NCBI RefSeq assembly: GCF_000711695.1
Contig: NW_013546975.1
Location: 61,801 to 125,800 of the forward strand
Direction: 5' to 3'
DNA length: 64,000 nucleotides
From: Tilletiaria anomala UBC 951
Lineage: Eukaryota; Basidiomycota; Exobasidiomycetes; Georgefischeriales; Tilletiariaceae
Below the pieces are notes generated by a model. The model had not been told where the DNA came from and did no database searches. It saw only the letters and a program-made list of their open reading frames with translations. Both the position numbers and the translations under genes were made by a program. Below, one piece after another: positions 35,680-47,800 of this stretch (position 1 is its first letter; each line of letters opens with the position of its first letter).

Positions 35680-36885
35680 TCATGCCCTGCTATCTTCAAA
35701 CGCCTCGAGGACTTTCTGGCGAGAACTGAGCAGCACGCCGCCCTCATTGACGTCAGCCCTGTTCTTGCGCTTGAACATGCCGCCGAAATCGATGCCAGAG
35801 CGCTTGGATGAGCTGGCCGTGAAGTCGTCGCCCTTTTCGCGACGACCACAGCAGACGGTGATGCCGGCGAGTACCAGCAGCGGGATGCTGCGGACGCAAA
35901 GGCAAGGGAAAGGTGGCCATGGCGAACGTGTGTCAGCCTGCGTCTGCTGGTCCTGGTTCAACTCTCTATGCGGAGCAGGAACTCACGAGATGAGTGCACA
36001 GTAAAAGCCTATCCATGGGTAGACGCTAGCGCCAGGGGCGACTTGCTGAATGCGGTTGCGCGAGTAGACAAAGAGGACAATGTCGATAATGAACGCGATG
36101 AGTGCGAACAGCGCTGCGAGGCTGCGGGGGGTGGAAAACACGAAGAGACCGGGAGGAAAGTCAGCGTGACAGACAATGCGACAAACAAGGCTATGCCTTT
36201 GTACATACAGATGGGCCAAGCTGGAGATGAGGAGGATCATCATGTTCGGCACGCACGCGAGAACGAGCGCGATGACAGCGATGACAAAGGCAACAATGTG
36301 CAGGACCAGACCTCGTGTCCAGGAGGACTTGATCTCGGTTTGTGAGTACGCTGCTGTCGTTTCATTCCCCGAAGGGCGAAGGTAAACCGCGCTGCAAAGA
36401 AAAAGATGGAATGGGCACGTGCTGTTCGTCAAGAAGGCGGTGTGGAAAGGGAGAGGCAGCCCAACTTACTACGCGCTGCCCAGGTTGTTGCAAAAGCGGT
36501 AGCTCGACTCTCCGACTCCCTTTGTGCAGTACCCATACGTGCCAAAGGTGATATACTGGATCTGGCGGTTTGTGTTGGAGCCGTCCGTGTAGTCGATCAG
36601 TCCCTCGCCCGCGTCGTTGAGCAGGTCACCGCTCTGGACGAAGCCGATGTTCGAGTTGGAGCCCCATGCGAGCGGCGTCGAGACGGTGCAGAGCAGAAGA
36701 AGGGCCATACCCAGGACTGCGGCACGACGAAAAAAGGCAAGGCAATTAGATCAGATGAAGCCATGATGAGCACAGATCGGGCTGACTGGGGTACCCTCGG
36801 CGCAAGGGAGACACACTAAGGGGGAGTGGTGGGGATGCTCACAGGACAGGACGACCCCTGGGATGCAGCAGGAGCGGCGGACCAT
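35680..36885 (-). CDS. Sur7/PalI-family four-span membrane protein
   Basis: Five short exons: 36885-36843, 36716-36470, 36391-36209, 36121-35987, 35887-35680; 271 residues. All introns have GTGAG/GTAAGT/GTATGT donors and fix the frame. The first membrane span begins right after MVRRSCCIPGVVLS. The extracellular loop carries GTYGYC then C ten residues later (SSYRFCNN), the claudin-like Gly-x-x-x-Cys..Cys signature of Sur7/PalI proteins. Three more spans follow (VLHIVAFVIAVIALVLACV; LLAALFALIAFIIDIVLF; the YPWIGFYCALIS region into LLVLAGITVCCG), then a basic cytosolic tail of about 60 residues. Fungal relatives act at eisosomes (Sur7) or in ambient-pH sensing (PalI/Rim9). Which role applies here cannot be told from sequence alone. 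Confidence 0.85.
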
Positions 36886-37792
36886 CTTTGCTTGCTTGCT
36901 TGCTTCTGCTGCTGCTGTTTCTTCCTAGCTAGTATCCTCTTGAATCACGGGTGCGCTCACGAAGAGAAAGAACGACAAAGGGGAGAGGATGAAACGCGTA
37001 TATATGAACGTCAACGTTGCAGAGTGTTGCTTGCTGGTGTTCTTGCCGTCATTATCTTACGGAATGGTTTTGGTCAACTATATTTTGGCCGCGCTCGCAT
37101 TTGTTGCTAGGCTGCTGCTGCTGGCGTCCCCGCAGCCGCTTCCACAGAAGAAGACACTGCCGCTGTGCCATTTCCTCATACAACGAGCGCGGCCAGAATC
37201 GATCCAATCAAGAACAAGTGTTAGACTTTCTCCAGACCCACTTTTCGTGATTGTCCAAAACATCTGCTCGCCTTGTCGAGTGTACATACGAGAGGGCACC
37301 TGCACAGCGGCCGAGCTGAATCACCTCCGCGGAGGGGGCCCCTTCGATACTGGATCCGTCGTACTGAGTACAGCGTCCTCAGATTCTCGCTATGACGTGC
37401 CTGGCGACCTGGACCATGTATAATAGACCCGCGCCAGCTTGCAATAAACACCTCCGCAGGCCGCCCACTCATTCTATCGAAAATGGCACGTGATCGCAAG
37501 CAGGCGTTGAATCATTGAAATAGGGAATGTACAGTTGGACACGAAAGAGAAAAGCGACACATTATCAAGAAAGAGGAAACCTGACTCTTTATTTTTTTCC
37601 CGCTGTCCACTCTTTCTGTTTGACCTGTCCTGTTCAAGATAGTCTCTTTCCTCTTCTCCCTCCAAGGCCGCGTATCATTGCCTCTACGAGCTCTTTTCCT
37701 CGTCGCTCTCGCTCGCCCATAGGCGCTCGTGTCTTCCCAGCCCGCGCAAAAAGTTAGAAACGAAACAGAGGCAGCAGATATCGATGAGTCGC
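36886..37792. other. intergenic region GLN1 / PalI-family gene
   Basis: 907 bp. It holds the promoter of the membrane-protein gene, with a (GCTT)n then (CTG)n tract at 36890-36920, and the glutamine synthetase 3' region. A plus-strand frame at 36989-37423 (144 codons) starts in an AT-rich patch and has no homology that I recognise. Confidence 0.45.
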
Positions 37793-39532
37793 TTATTGCA
37801 GCAGCGTTGTCTCAGCGATGATGCCAGTGACCTGGTATGGGTCAATGTTGGACGCTGCGGCGCGGTGAAGAGGAGGCCAAGGTCAGCGCCTGTGCACAAG
37901 GTCAAGCCTAATCCATCGTGTCATATCCTCACCCGGCCTGCGGTCCTCGAGGTAGCCGTAGCCCTGCGCCGCGACGTGGCGCGGAATACGGATACTCGCG
38001 CCGCGGTTGGCGACACCGGCGCTGAACTGGCCAATATGGCCGGTTTCATGTTTGCCGGTGAGACGCTTTTCATTGTCCGCGCCGTAGACCGCGCTGAAAG
38101 GGAGGCAATGCTTGTCAGCGCAAATGGCACTTGCAAGTTAACAGAAGAAGCAAACTCACATATGAGCCTCGTGCCGCTTGGACAGTTTTTCGATGGCATC
38201 GTCGATAGCCTTCATACCGCCCGGGTTGCGCTGAAAGTTTGGGAGCAGTGTCAGCGCGAACGTAGATATTCCTCAGCCTAGATGTTGCTGCTCACCATGT
38301 CTTCTGTCGAGTAGTTGGTGTGGCAGCCAGCTCCGTTCCAGTCGCCGGGAACAGCCTTGGGGTGGAAGGATACCTTGACGCCCCACTCTTCGGCGATGCG
38401 AATGAGCAGATACTACCAGTGCACAAATCCAAACTTAGCATCGTAGAAATTCACCTTACAGACGTAGGCCCTGAACTCACTCTTGCCATGACCAAATGGT
38501 CGCCCATGGAAATGCCCTCACACGGACCCACCCTGGACGGTTGCGAGAAGACCAGAATTTTCAATGATTCTCTTCCTCCCTGCGCGAACGATTCCGACCC
38601 ATGCTTGACTCACTGGAACTCCCACTGTGCAGGCATGACCTCGGCGTTGATGCCGGAGATGTTGACGCCAGCGTACATGCAAGCGCGGTAGTGGGCCTCG
38701 ACGAGGTCACGTGCGTAAACTTTGCCGGCACCGACACCGCAGTAGTATGGGCCTTGGGGACCGGGGAAGCCGCCCTTGGGCCAGCCGTAGGGCTTGTCAT
38801 CCATGTCGAACAGCGAGTACTCCTGCTCGATGCCGAACCATGGCTTCTGGGCGGTAACCTGGTCCATGATTTTCTTGCAGGCGTACCGGTGGTTGCTCTT
38901 GTTGGGCGTGCCGTCGTTGTTGTAGCACTCGGCGAGCACGATGATGTTGTCACCCAGACGGAACGGATCTGGGAACATGGCCGCCGGGCGCAGGTAGACA
39001 TCCGAGTTGCCGCCGGGCGCCTGGTTGGTGGAGGAACCGTCAAAGTTCCACTCCTTCAGGTCCTTGATTGAGTTGACCGGGCTGTCGACCGTGGTGGTCT
39101 TGCCGCGGATCTCGCCATCGCCGTCGATCCAGATGTACTCGGCCTGCACCTTGCCCCTCTGGTCGAGAGTCATGTAGGTGTTGGCGAGGCCTGTTGGGAG
39201 GGTGAGGATGCATTGATTGGGGTTTAGCATGGGCCTTAAACACGAGAGCGCATCTCACACGACTCGGGTGGCAGAGTTGATGTAGCAGATATCTCTCATA
39301 AAGCGAGGGTCGGCCGCACCAGGTACGCTTCCTCTAGCGTCGAGGGTAGCTTGTGGTGCTCTCTCGGTCACCCTCACTCCCACGTTGACGCAAGAAGAGC
39401 TGCGGAACCGCGGCAATTGTTCTGTTGCACCTCATTGAATTTGCTCCTCCGCTCCAATCTGCGCACGAGCCGTGCGCGGCCGGGTCAGGTCGGTCGGGAC
39501 TCACCAGGGTTGCGTGCGTATGGGTTCGCCAT
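37793..39532 (-). CDS. GLN1: glutamine synthetase (type II, eukaryotic)
   Basis: Seven exons: 39532-39505 (28 bp), 39190-38614, 38532-38481, 38412-38296, 38230-38160, 38093-37933, 37854-37793; 355 residues, the usual fungal size. It joins ammonium and glutamate with ATP to make glutamine, the main route of nitrogen assimilation in the cytosol. Signatures seen: [30 protein letters not shown], the metal-binding [20 protein letters not shown], the ATP-binding [18 protein letters not shown], and [20 protein letters not shown] with SIRIPR near the C-terminus; it ends [18 protein letters not shown]. The first intron (306 bp) is far longer than the others (about 50-80 bp); the joined N-terminus [18 protein letters not shown] fits the family. 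A GATA-site cluster lies 340-470 bp upstream. Confidence 0.95.
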
Positions 39533-41022
39533 TTTGTATTGATGGTGCTGCAGATCAGACTTGAGGTTAACCGGATGCAGAGGGGTGTATGCGTCTTGGA
39601 GGTAGACTGAGATGGCGTTGAGTGATGATGGGGATTTGAACGGGTCGATGGAGGAGAGAACAAAACCCATCCCCTCCCATCCATCCCATCCAGCAGAGAC
39701 CCATTGGAGATGCCAGCGGGCGGATGCAGATGCCTAAGGTAGAGAGAGCAGAACCGAACAGCACAGCACCGCACGGCGAACTCTCGATTTTGGCTGTGCA
39801 GAATGAGTCAAGCACCGACCGTGCACACATACACTGGCGCCATGCCATTTCCAACCTCAACCCATGCAGGGCCTGATAGATAGATAGGCGTCTGTTGAGC
39901 CGAGTGGAGTCGAGTTCATCCGGCACTGCACCAGTCAAAATCTCAAATTCCGACTCTCCGTTCGGGTAGACTCGGCTGTCTACCCCTGCTATCTATCTCC
40001 TATCTACAAACATATTGCTCCGTATCTGTGACGTTGTGACATTGTGCGCTGTGGCCAGGTTCCCCATTCCGCCAGCCAGCACTGCGACACTTTATTTGTC
40101 AAACATTTTACATACGGAGAACGTCGTCTGAATGGAGTGGTGGGTCTCTCTCCCTGGTCAACAGAATCGCCCCCACAACCATGACAGCAGCAGCCAGGTG
40201 ACAAACGACAATATGTCCGTGTGGCCCGCTCGTAGCCGTCTCATCTCCAAGGCAAATGATTGCTTTGGAATGCGCCCCCCAAGGTGGGGTTCTATCAGTC
40301 GCACACGCCTTGGGCGGAAGCCAAGAAATAAAGGCTTGTAGGTCGGACGCGTCACACAGGCAAGCTCAAACGATTGCATTCAACAACTATTTGGCCATGC
40401 TCACAGCATACACGCATGCACAAACGAAGACGGGAGAAAAAACGAATGTCGGTTTCCCGGCACTTCGTCATGTGTTCCACTCGTCTCTGAGCCCCAATTA
40501 ACGTTGTGACAGAGCGCAACCGACGCAATCCATCGATTGCGGCAGGCGGCCAACATCCTCTTCGACCGGCTGCGTCAGGCGCGCCATGTGCATAGCGAGA
40601 GAGAAAGAGCGCGCCCTGTTGAAATGAGCAGAGCGCGCCGGTCAGGGCTCGTGCGACAGCGACATTGCTCGCTCGGCGCGAACCCCAGATATGGGCTGGA
40701 ATCTCCAAGAGTATCCGCGTGCCACCCGGCTGCTTGTGTGTGTTTGCGAGAGTGGGGCGATCACACGGGATCGCGCTCTGAGCAGGTGCCATGCTGAGCC
40801 AGCTGCAAGACGAGACCCGGTTCCGCTCCGAGGGAACGAGCTCGCTTTCTCAGCGGGAGCGAAAGTGTGTTGTGGTATTTGTCAGCTTGCGCAAATAGCA
40901 GTAAGCAGCTGATGAAGGGATGGTGCAGGTGGGCACGCGGGCGATCGTGCCGCGACGCGTCAGGTCCATACTGATGGCGCCACACGCTGAGCGGCAGAGG
41001 TGCATGCAGGCTTTGCATCCCC
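39533..41022. other. intergenic region GLN1 promoter / MZT1 3' side
   Basis: 1.49 kb with no recognised gene. The GLN1-proximal half has short GATA repeats (listed separately). The remaining sequence has frames up to 146 codons without features. Confidence 0.5.
39875..40004. promoter_or_regulatory. cluster of six GATA sites upstream of GLN1
   Basis: GATAGATAGATA at 39875-39886 gives three GATA cores, and CTATCTATCTCCTATCT at 39988-40004 gives three more on the opposite strand. They lie 343-472 bp upstream of the glutamine synthetase ATG. Fungal GATA factors (Gln3, AreA, Nit2) activate glutamine synthetase when good nitrogen sources are scarce. The sites are seen; their use is inference. Confidence 0.5.
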
Positions 41023-41433
41023 TCAGGGCTTGTCGCTTGCCCTGCTTCTCAGTTCCTTGACGATGTTCTACGGAGCCAAGCGGCGCGCACAATGATCAGC
41101 ACGTCCTCAATACCGTTCGCTTCAGTGGCACCGTCTCCTGGTCGGCTGGGCACCGCATGCTAACCCACTCACCGCAACTGCTTCGGGGCCAACTCCATCT
41201 TCAATCAGGTCCACGCACGCCTTGAGCTGATCCTTGTCCAGTCCAGTGTTCAGAAGCGTGGACAAATCATGCAGCACTGTTCGCAGAGGAAATCAACATC
41301 AGCAGCTGCATGCCCGCGAAGCAGATCGCGCACATGGACCCGTGCTATACTGCTCACCGGATAGGATGTCCTGGCCTGCCGCCGCGCCGGCACCAGCGCG
41401 CGGGGCAGCGTCCGAGCGTCGTTGAAAGTCCAT
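41023..41433 (-). CDS. MZT1: MOZART1 (mitotic-spindle organizing protein 1, gamma-tubulin complex)
   Basis: Three tiny exons found by splicing by eye: 41433-41358, 41276-41173, 41067-41023 (GTGAGC and GTGAGT donors, CAG and TAG acceptors), 74 residues. The central exon reads VLHDLSTLLNTGL then DKDQLKACVDLIEDGVGPEA, and the last exon NIVKELRSRASDKP. This matches the MOZART1 core (SRILNTGLD, C-x-x-LxExGxxPEALxxVIKELR). Mzt1 is a 60-80 residue helical protein that binds the N-terminus of gamma-tubulin complex proteins and helps recruit them to spindle pole bodies. The first 25 residues are Ala/Gly-rich and variable. It is divergent from the ATR gene, 380 bp away. No single frame is long enough to reveal it, so automated calling could miss it. 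Confidence 0.88.
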
Positions 41434-41813
41434 GTTCGTCAGTGGCGGGTGGTGCGCTCCTATGGCATGTATACTCCTCTTGGCTGATCCGAAAAATCAA
41501 CTAAAATGCGGGCTTATGAGTGTCGTCCTGGCGGGCGCGAGAAAGGGAGGAAGAAGGATAGAGGGAGCTTCCTATGTCGAGGCAATGTGAAGTCGACCGC
41601 GCGACGCGTCACGCGAGTCTCTCACGTGCGCTGTGTGTGCATGCGTGCACGTCAAAAAGTGCGCATGTGTTAATTACGTGTTGGACAGAGCACAGACGAT
41701 CGTCTGACAGACCGACTTGGACATGGGACGATGATGTACACTTTGTCTCCCTGACATGGCTCGCCTGCGCGATGAAGCGAGGTTCATCTACCTGAGAGGC
41801 CACCGCCGCTAAC
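41434..41813. promoter_or_regulatory. divergent MZT1 / ATR promoter with an MCB-like site
   Basis: 380 bp between the two start codons. ACGCGT at 41604-41609, followed by CACGCG, matches the MluI cell-cycle box bound by MBF at G1/S genes. A CACGTG E-box is at 41624-41629. Both are short matches, so use is inference. Confidence 0.35.
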
Positions 41814-44800
41814 ATGACGTGGCCGCTAGTGTCCGCACCACCCTTCGAGGCTATCCAGAACCTCCTCCTGCAGCGCAAGGACCGATATCGCCAGCTTCGA
41901 GCGAGTGGACGCGAGCATGAATGCCGCATTCTGGGAGCAGACGGCGCTGCTGCCGCTGGACTAGGGATAGCGACCCAAGCTACACAGCAGCAGCAAAATG
42001 GCAGCATTGGAACAACGCCGTCTCAGCGGAGTGAAGGCTTGGTGGACCGGCCCCTCGGAGAGGAAGTCTCCAAGCATGCCATGTTGCGCATGCTCGCCAC
42101 AGGCTATCTCCTGCCCCTGCTAGCTTTTAACAAGGATAGTGAACTTTGTGAGCGACTTACACTCCTCTCGTAATTTATTTTCTCTCCGCTGACTCTCCGC
42201 TCGCGCCTGCAGATGCACAACGGACGGTGCTACTAGAAGCAAGCGCTTCTGAAGGGCGCGGCGCGGTCGAATTCGGCATCTTCTCCGCCCTGGCGTTCAT
42301 CGTCAGCAGCATCGAAAAGGATGCCAAGCTTCTCACACACCGCTTCGACTTGGGAGACCGCAGCGACCCTTCGCAAGTCGTCTCGGTCGCCATCTGGCTG
42401 CTCCCACGCATACTCGCCGCTGCAGCGAGCATACAGCCCGAGACTGCCTCGACAGCCGGCGGACGCGAGGAGATGGAGAAACTCCGAACTGAACTGCTCA
42501 ACGCTTCTCTTACGATCAGCAAGCACACGTGCACCGTCACAGCAACGCGGAAACAGGTAAAGCAAGTCCTCCGTGAGATGCTCTCTGTCAGCGTGCAAGC
42601 CTTCGCAGCTGGCGGACAGCCCGCTTTCTTGCAAAGCAGTACCTCCCTGCACAAGATCGCCGAGGATCTACCCGCCGCGAATGAAGATGGTACTGTGCAG
42701 GTGCTCCAGCAAGGCATTGATGTGGAAGCGTCAACCGCACGGAAAGAATCTGACAAATCGAGCGTAGCTTTTCTCTGGCTACCCGAAGACAACCTCACAT
42801 TTTCACTCCGCTTCGGTACGGAGCGCGCATACGCAGGGCGTTTTGCGCGTGCGCTGCTCGCCTCTCTCGTCGCATTCCTCCACCCGCTCTCACAGTTCTT
42901 ATCGCCCTACTTTTCGAACCTCAGCGATGCGGCTACGCAGCTCTTTCTCTCCAATTGGGAGCTCGACCTTTCGACAGCTGACGCGCTAGCCAAGCCCAGT
43001 GCAGGCGCACATCAGGCAGAAAGCACGATTGTGCGCCTGCATGCTGTTCATTCCCTGCTCAGCGCTGTCTCGGGAGCGGATATCGCCGACTTGGCTGGCA
43101 AGGCCCTTGCACTGGCGATTGCAGAGGTGGACACCGTGTGTGCTGCTCCTGCCGTAAACACTAGCGCCAGTTCGGGGGCGCTGCCGTCGATTTGGCGCGC
43201 AGCCATCACTCTGCTCTCGGAGGTGTCTGTTCGCAACTGCAATAATGCCCACATGCAAAACACCCTCGAGGCACTCGTGCGACCTCGCTTGCATCACTTT
43301 GGAAAGATCGTCCGTGAGCCGATACAAGATGGGCTGGACAAGAGCCAGCTCGAGGCGGTCTATCTAAGAAAGGTGAGCTATAGGCGACGAAAAGCGAAAA
43401 GTATGGGCGTGCAGCTGACGCTATCCTTCTTTCGTGGCTTTGTCGACAGGCCTGCGCGTGGCAGATCCTCGTCTCGTCCAGCCGCAGCGAAGCTTCCGTC
43501 TTGAGCGACTGCCTGGCAGCCGTAGCCCAATCTACACCTGATGGAGAAGACTTGGCGCCACAATGGATGCCTCCGTCGCAAGTGCAGCAACTTCCAAAGT
43601 TGATCAAGAACTTGGAGAACAACGGCGTCAGACTGCTCGTTCGCAAGAGCCTCAAGCGAAAGCGAGGGGCTCACACCCACCAGCGTGACCCTGTCAAACC
43701 TTCGGCCACGACGCAGGCAGAGATCCCCGATCTCATCGCTGTCCTCTCAGACCCATTTCGAGATGTACCGACCTTCGCAGAAGCAACTTTGCGGGTGTGC
43801 AGAGACGCTGCTAGGACGACGGATCAGCAACAGCCTGACTGGGTCCGCTGCGAAGTTTGCGAAGCCGAGTATAATGGCAGTGAGGTGCGCCGCATCGCGA
43901 GTGTCCTGAGCGTCGCGCGCTCCCTCCTCGATGAGCTGGCAGCTGCCACTAAGGAGCACATCAGCAGCAAGGATCGCGATTTACCCTCTATCAGCAGCGC
44001 GCTCGTCGGCTTTGGCCGTATCTTGAGCCACAGCCCAGACCAGTTCCTCTCCGAGATGGACAGCATCGCCCTCTTCGAAATGCTAAAGCAGGCCATGATG
44101 CTCAAATCGAGGTCTTGCCGCCTCGCTGCGACCGAGGTGGTGTGGGCCGTTGCGATGCGTTTCGACCGGATGCTCAGCCACCAGAAGTTGAGCGACGCAC
44201 GACATGTGCTTCAGTGCGTCAATACTCTGCATTCGGACCTGCTAGCATCTGGAGATGGCCGAGCCGTCGAGGCGGCCATCGACAGCTTGGGAAGGGTAGG
44301 TCGCCTCAAGTCGGACATTCTCCTCGGTCCTACGATCCTCAAGCTCGTCGAAACACTCGAGGCCGGGCCCTTCCCCCGGAGCGCCGCCTACAGTCAGATT
44401 GTCGCGCTCTCCGCATATCACCACTGTACCACCTTTCAGCTGCTCTTCCCGCACCTAGAGCAAGTCTCCGTATACGTCGTTAGCCGCATGATGGCCGTCC
44501 CGTCCCTGTTTATTGAGGTCCTTCGCCTCACGGGCATGACGAAAACCAAGTTCCTGCAAGCGACTTTGCAACATATTGTCCCTGCCTTGATCAAATCCAA
44601 GAGTCGCGTCTCGCTGCAATCGGTGGCGAAAGCATTGGGATCAGAAGAGAAAAAGCTATGCATCGATTGCATGGTGCCCATCCTTAACATGTGCCTCATT
44701 CAGGAGCAGCGTGCTCGTAAGCAATGCATTCAAGAGTTATCACGATACCTGGACGCGGCGTATTTCGACCAGATGCTCCGAAGCTACCTGCCAGAAATTC

Positions 44801-47800
44801 TCGGAAACTTGGTCATCAATCTCGGATACGAAGAGCGGCGTCACAATGTGAGTGTTATCTCGTGACCCTGCTCTTCCCACTGTGGGAATAGAATGACAGA
44901 AATTTGCGCAGGCTTTCACTGGCCTGAACTTTGTCTATGAAACACTGAAAGTTAAGAAAGAGAAGCGCACCTTCGGCGAGTGGCTCGGGGCGGAGAGCAT
45001 GGCGATCCATGCCTGGCTTAACGATGATCTCAATTCTGGCCACGGTCGCCGTACCATGGCCGAGAAGAAGGCCGTCGTCAAGAGCTTGTCAGAACTGATC
45101 GACATAGTGGGGTACTTCATCACGTCGATTACGCCACAAGTGTGTGCTCATCGTTCCCCTCCGAAGATCCGCCATGTGCTCACCACCTTAGACTTTCTCT
45201 CTTACAGATTATCGCGACCCTCACGTCCAACTTTGCAAATGCCGACCTCCGCCATGAGGTCCTAAAGACTTGGCGCAAACTCATCTCGGTGCTGCAGGCA
45301 TCTGATCTAGAGCTGTACCTCGGCCAGACTGTCGCCTCGATGTCTTCCTTTTGGGATACGATGGATGAAGCAGAAAAGGACGAGGCGATCGGGATGATCA
45401 ACGATCTCCTGTCACAGCCAAAGGATTTGAAAGAGAAGGCCGAGACAGTTCTCAGTCAGGTGCGAACTTCGCAAAGCATGCGAGAAGAAGTGACTGCGCT
45501 TCAGCAACTTAAGGGGAACTTTGCAGCAAGGGCTACCAAGCGACAACAACTGACGGGCTTGCTTAAGGACTTGTACAACGACAGCGCTGCGGTCTTGTTC
45601 CAGGCGCTTGGAGAACTGCAAAGTTTCCTCTTCAGCGAACGCGACTTCGTTAAAGAACTGGCTTCTGGCAACAAATTCGATCCACTAGCCGGTTCGATCA
45701 TCTCTGCGCTGCTGGCAATCCTTGCAAGGATGGAGGCTGCCTCGTCAGGAGACATCGCCCAGCTCGCTTTCCAATGTCTAGGATGCGTTGGGGCCATTGA
45801 CCCTGATCGGCTCGACATCCGTGAAGATGAGCCCATTCGGATCATCCTCAACAACTTCAAAGACCAAGATGAGGCTACCGATTTCGCTCTGCATCTGATC
45901 AAGGACGTCCTCGTCAAAGCTTTCCGTGCAACCGATAACACCAAGCATCAAGCCAATCTGGCCTTTGCGATTCAAGAGCTGCTTAAGTTCTGTGGTTTTT
46001 CGACGGCATTGCTTGACACTGCTCCAATGCACAACAGAGCAGCTCCGCCTGTCAAGACCAAGGCACGGTGGCAAGCCCTTCCTCGCCACATGCTTGACAC
46101 GGTCGCGCCGCTGCTAGAATCGCGGTACTCCATTCAATTCATCGATGCCCCACCGCGGGAGCTGCCACTTTCTCACCACACCAACTCATACAGGGAATGG
46201 CTGCAGACGTGGACCAGTCAGCTGATCAAGGCAACCCAAGGTACACCGGCAGAACCAGTGTTCTCCGTCTTCCGCGGTGTGGTTTTGGAGCATGATCTCA
46301 CAGTGGCGCAGCACATTTTGCCGCACCTCGTATTGACAGTGCTGATCTCAGGACCTCAACAGAGACGTGACGAAGTGCGAGAAGAATTTCTCGGCGTGCT
46401 CACGCTTCAGGTCGTAGGGAGAAAGGACAATAATCAACGGTTGATGATGGCTCAAGTAGGTTGCCAACATCTTTGAGCTATTGTGGCCCCAAAGCTGACA
46501 AGACTCCACCCATACAGACTGTCTTTGGCCTGATGGATCATCTGAGTGTCTGGTTGCATCGAAAGCGGGTGGAGCATGCAAAACAACAACGTCGATCGTC
46601 GACACGGAGTCCCAGGGAAGAGATATCTGTCATCGAGTCTGTGATTGACTCGATCCCACAGCAGCTCTTAGCCACGGCTTCTTTCCAGAGTCAATCCTAT
46701 GCAAGGTCGCTCCTGCACTTTGAGCAGACCATCCGCCAATACCAAGGAGAAGTCGAACCCACCGGATTGCAGGATCAACTCGAAAAAATGCACTGCATCT
46801 ATGCATGTCTTGACGAACCGGACGGCATGGAGGGTATATCGACCCTGGTCCGTTCTCCATCACTCGAGCATCAGATTAGGGAGCACGAAAGTACGGGCCG
46901 TTGGACTGCGGCGCAGAGTTGCTGGGAGCTCAAGCTTCAGCAGGCTCCAGACGAGCCCAAACTTCACCTCGGGTTGCTGAATTGCTTGCGCAACCTTGGA
47001 CACTATGGTGAGTATTTGTACAAAAGTCTTGCGCAGCTGGTTGCGTAGAACTGACAACTCTGTCTTCTTAGACACCATGCAAACACACATTCGTGGCGCA
47101 CTCAGCCACAATCCGGACTGGCAGTCGCTGCTTGGTCAATTCGAAGTCGAAGGCGCCTGCATTTTATCCCAATGGGGCGAAGTTGCGCGCTTAGTCGATC
47201 TCCCAAATGCCACTAGCGACAAGCATGCACTTGCCAGGCTGCTCCTGGCCATGCGGAGCGGCGACCAGGTCGCCGTGCTGGCTGCACTGAGGGATGCCAG
47301 GCAACAACTGGGCCGCCCCATCATTGCAGCAGGCAAGACTCGTTACGCTCTCATCTACGACTCCGTTCTGCAGCTTCAAGTGATCCAAGATCTGGAGACA
47401 ATTTTCGTCCACAAAGAAGGCACGCAAGACATTACTGCTCTACTCTCGGATCGGGTCGCTCAGACGCTTCCGTCCTTCCGCGTTCGAGAGGTGCTCCTGA
47501 GTGCACATAGAACTGCACTCAGGAGCGTAATGAAAGATAACAAGGCTTCCGTTGCCGCAGCTTGGATCCAGACGTCCAAATTTGCGCGCAGAGCGGATCA
47601 TCGTCAGACATCCTACAGTGCAGTCCTGCAAGCTGCGAGGCTCGATGCGAGTTTCTCCTTCGTACAAAGGGCAAAACTTTTGCGTTTGGATGATCAATTG
47701 CAAGCCGCAATACAGGTCATGAACAATAACCTCGCATCCTTCGAGACCCCTTCCTCCGAGCTGGCCGGATATCACGCCTCGAAGTCGGATATTGCAAAAG

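Noticed and set aside
36989-37423. Plus-strand 144-codon frame with a hydrophobic start
   Set aside because: It starts in an AT-rich patch, has no homology that I recognise, and overlaps promoter sequence; chance is likelier.
39620-39660. B-box-like GTTCAAATCCC on the minus strand
   Set aside because: The flanks do not pair as a T-stem and no A-box is at the right distance; not a tRNA gene.
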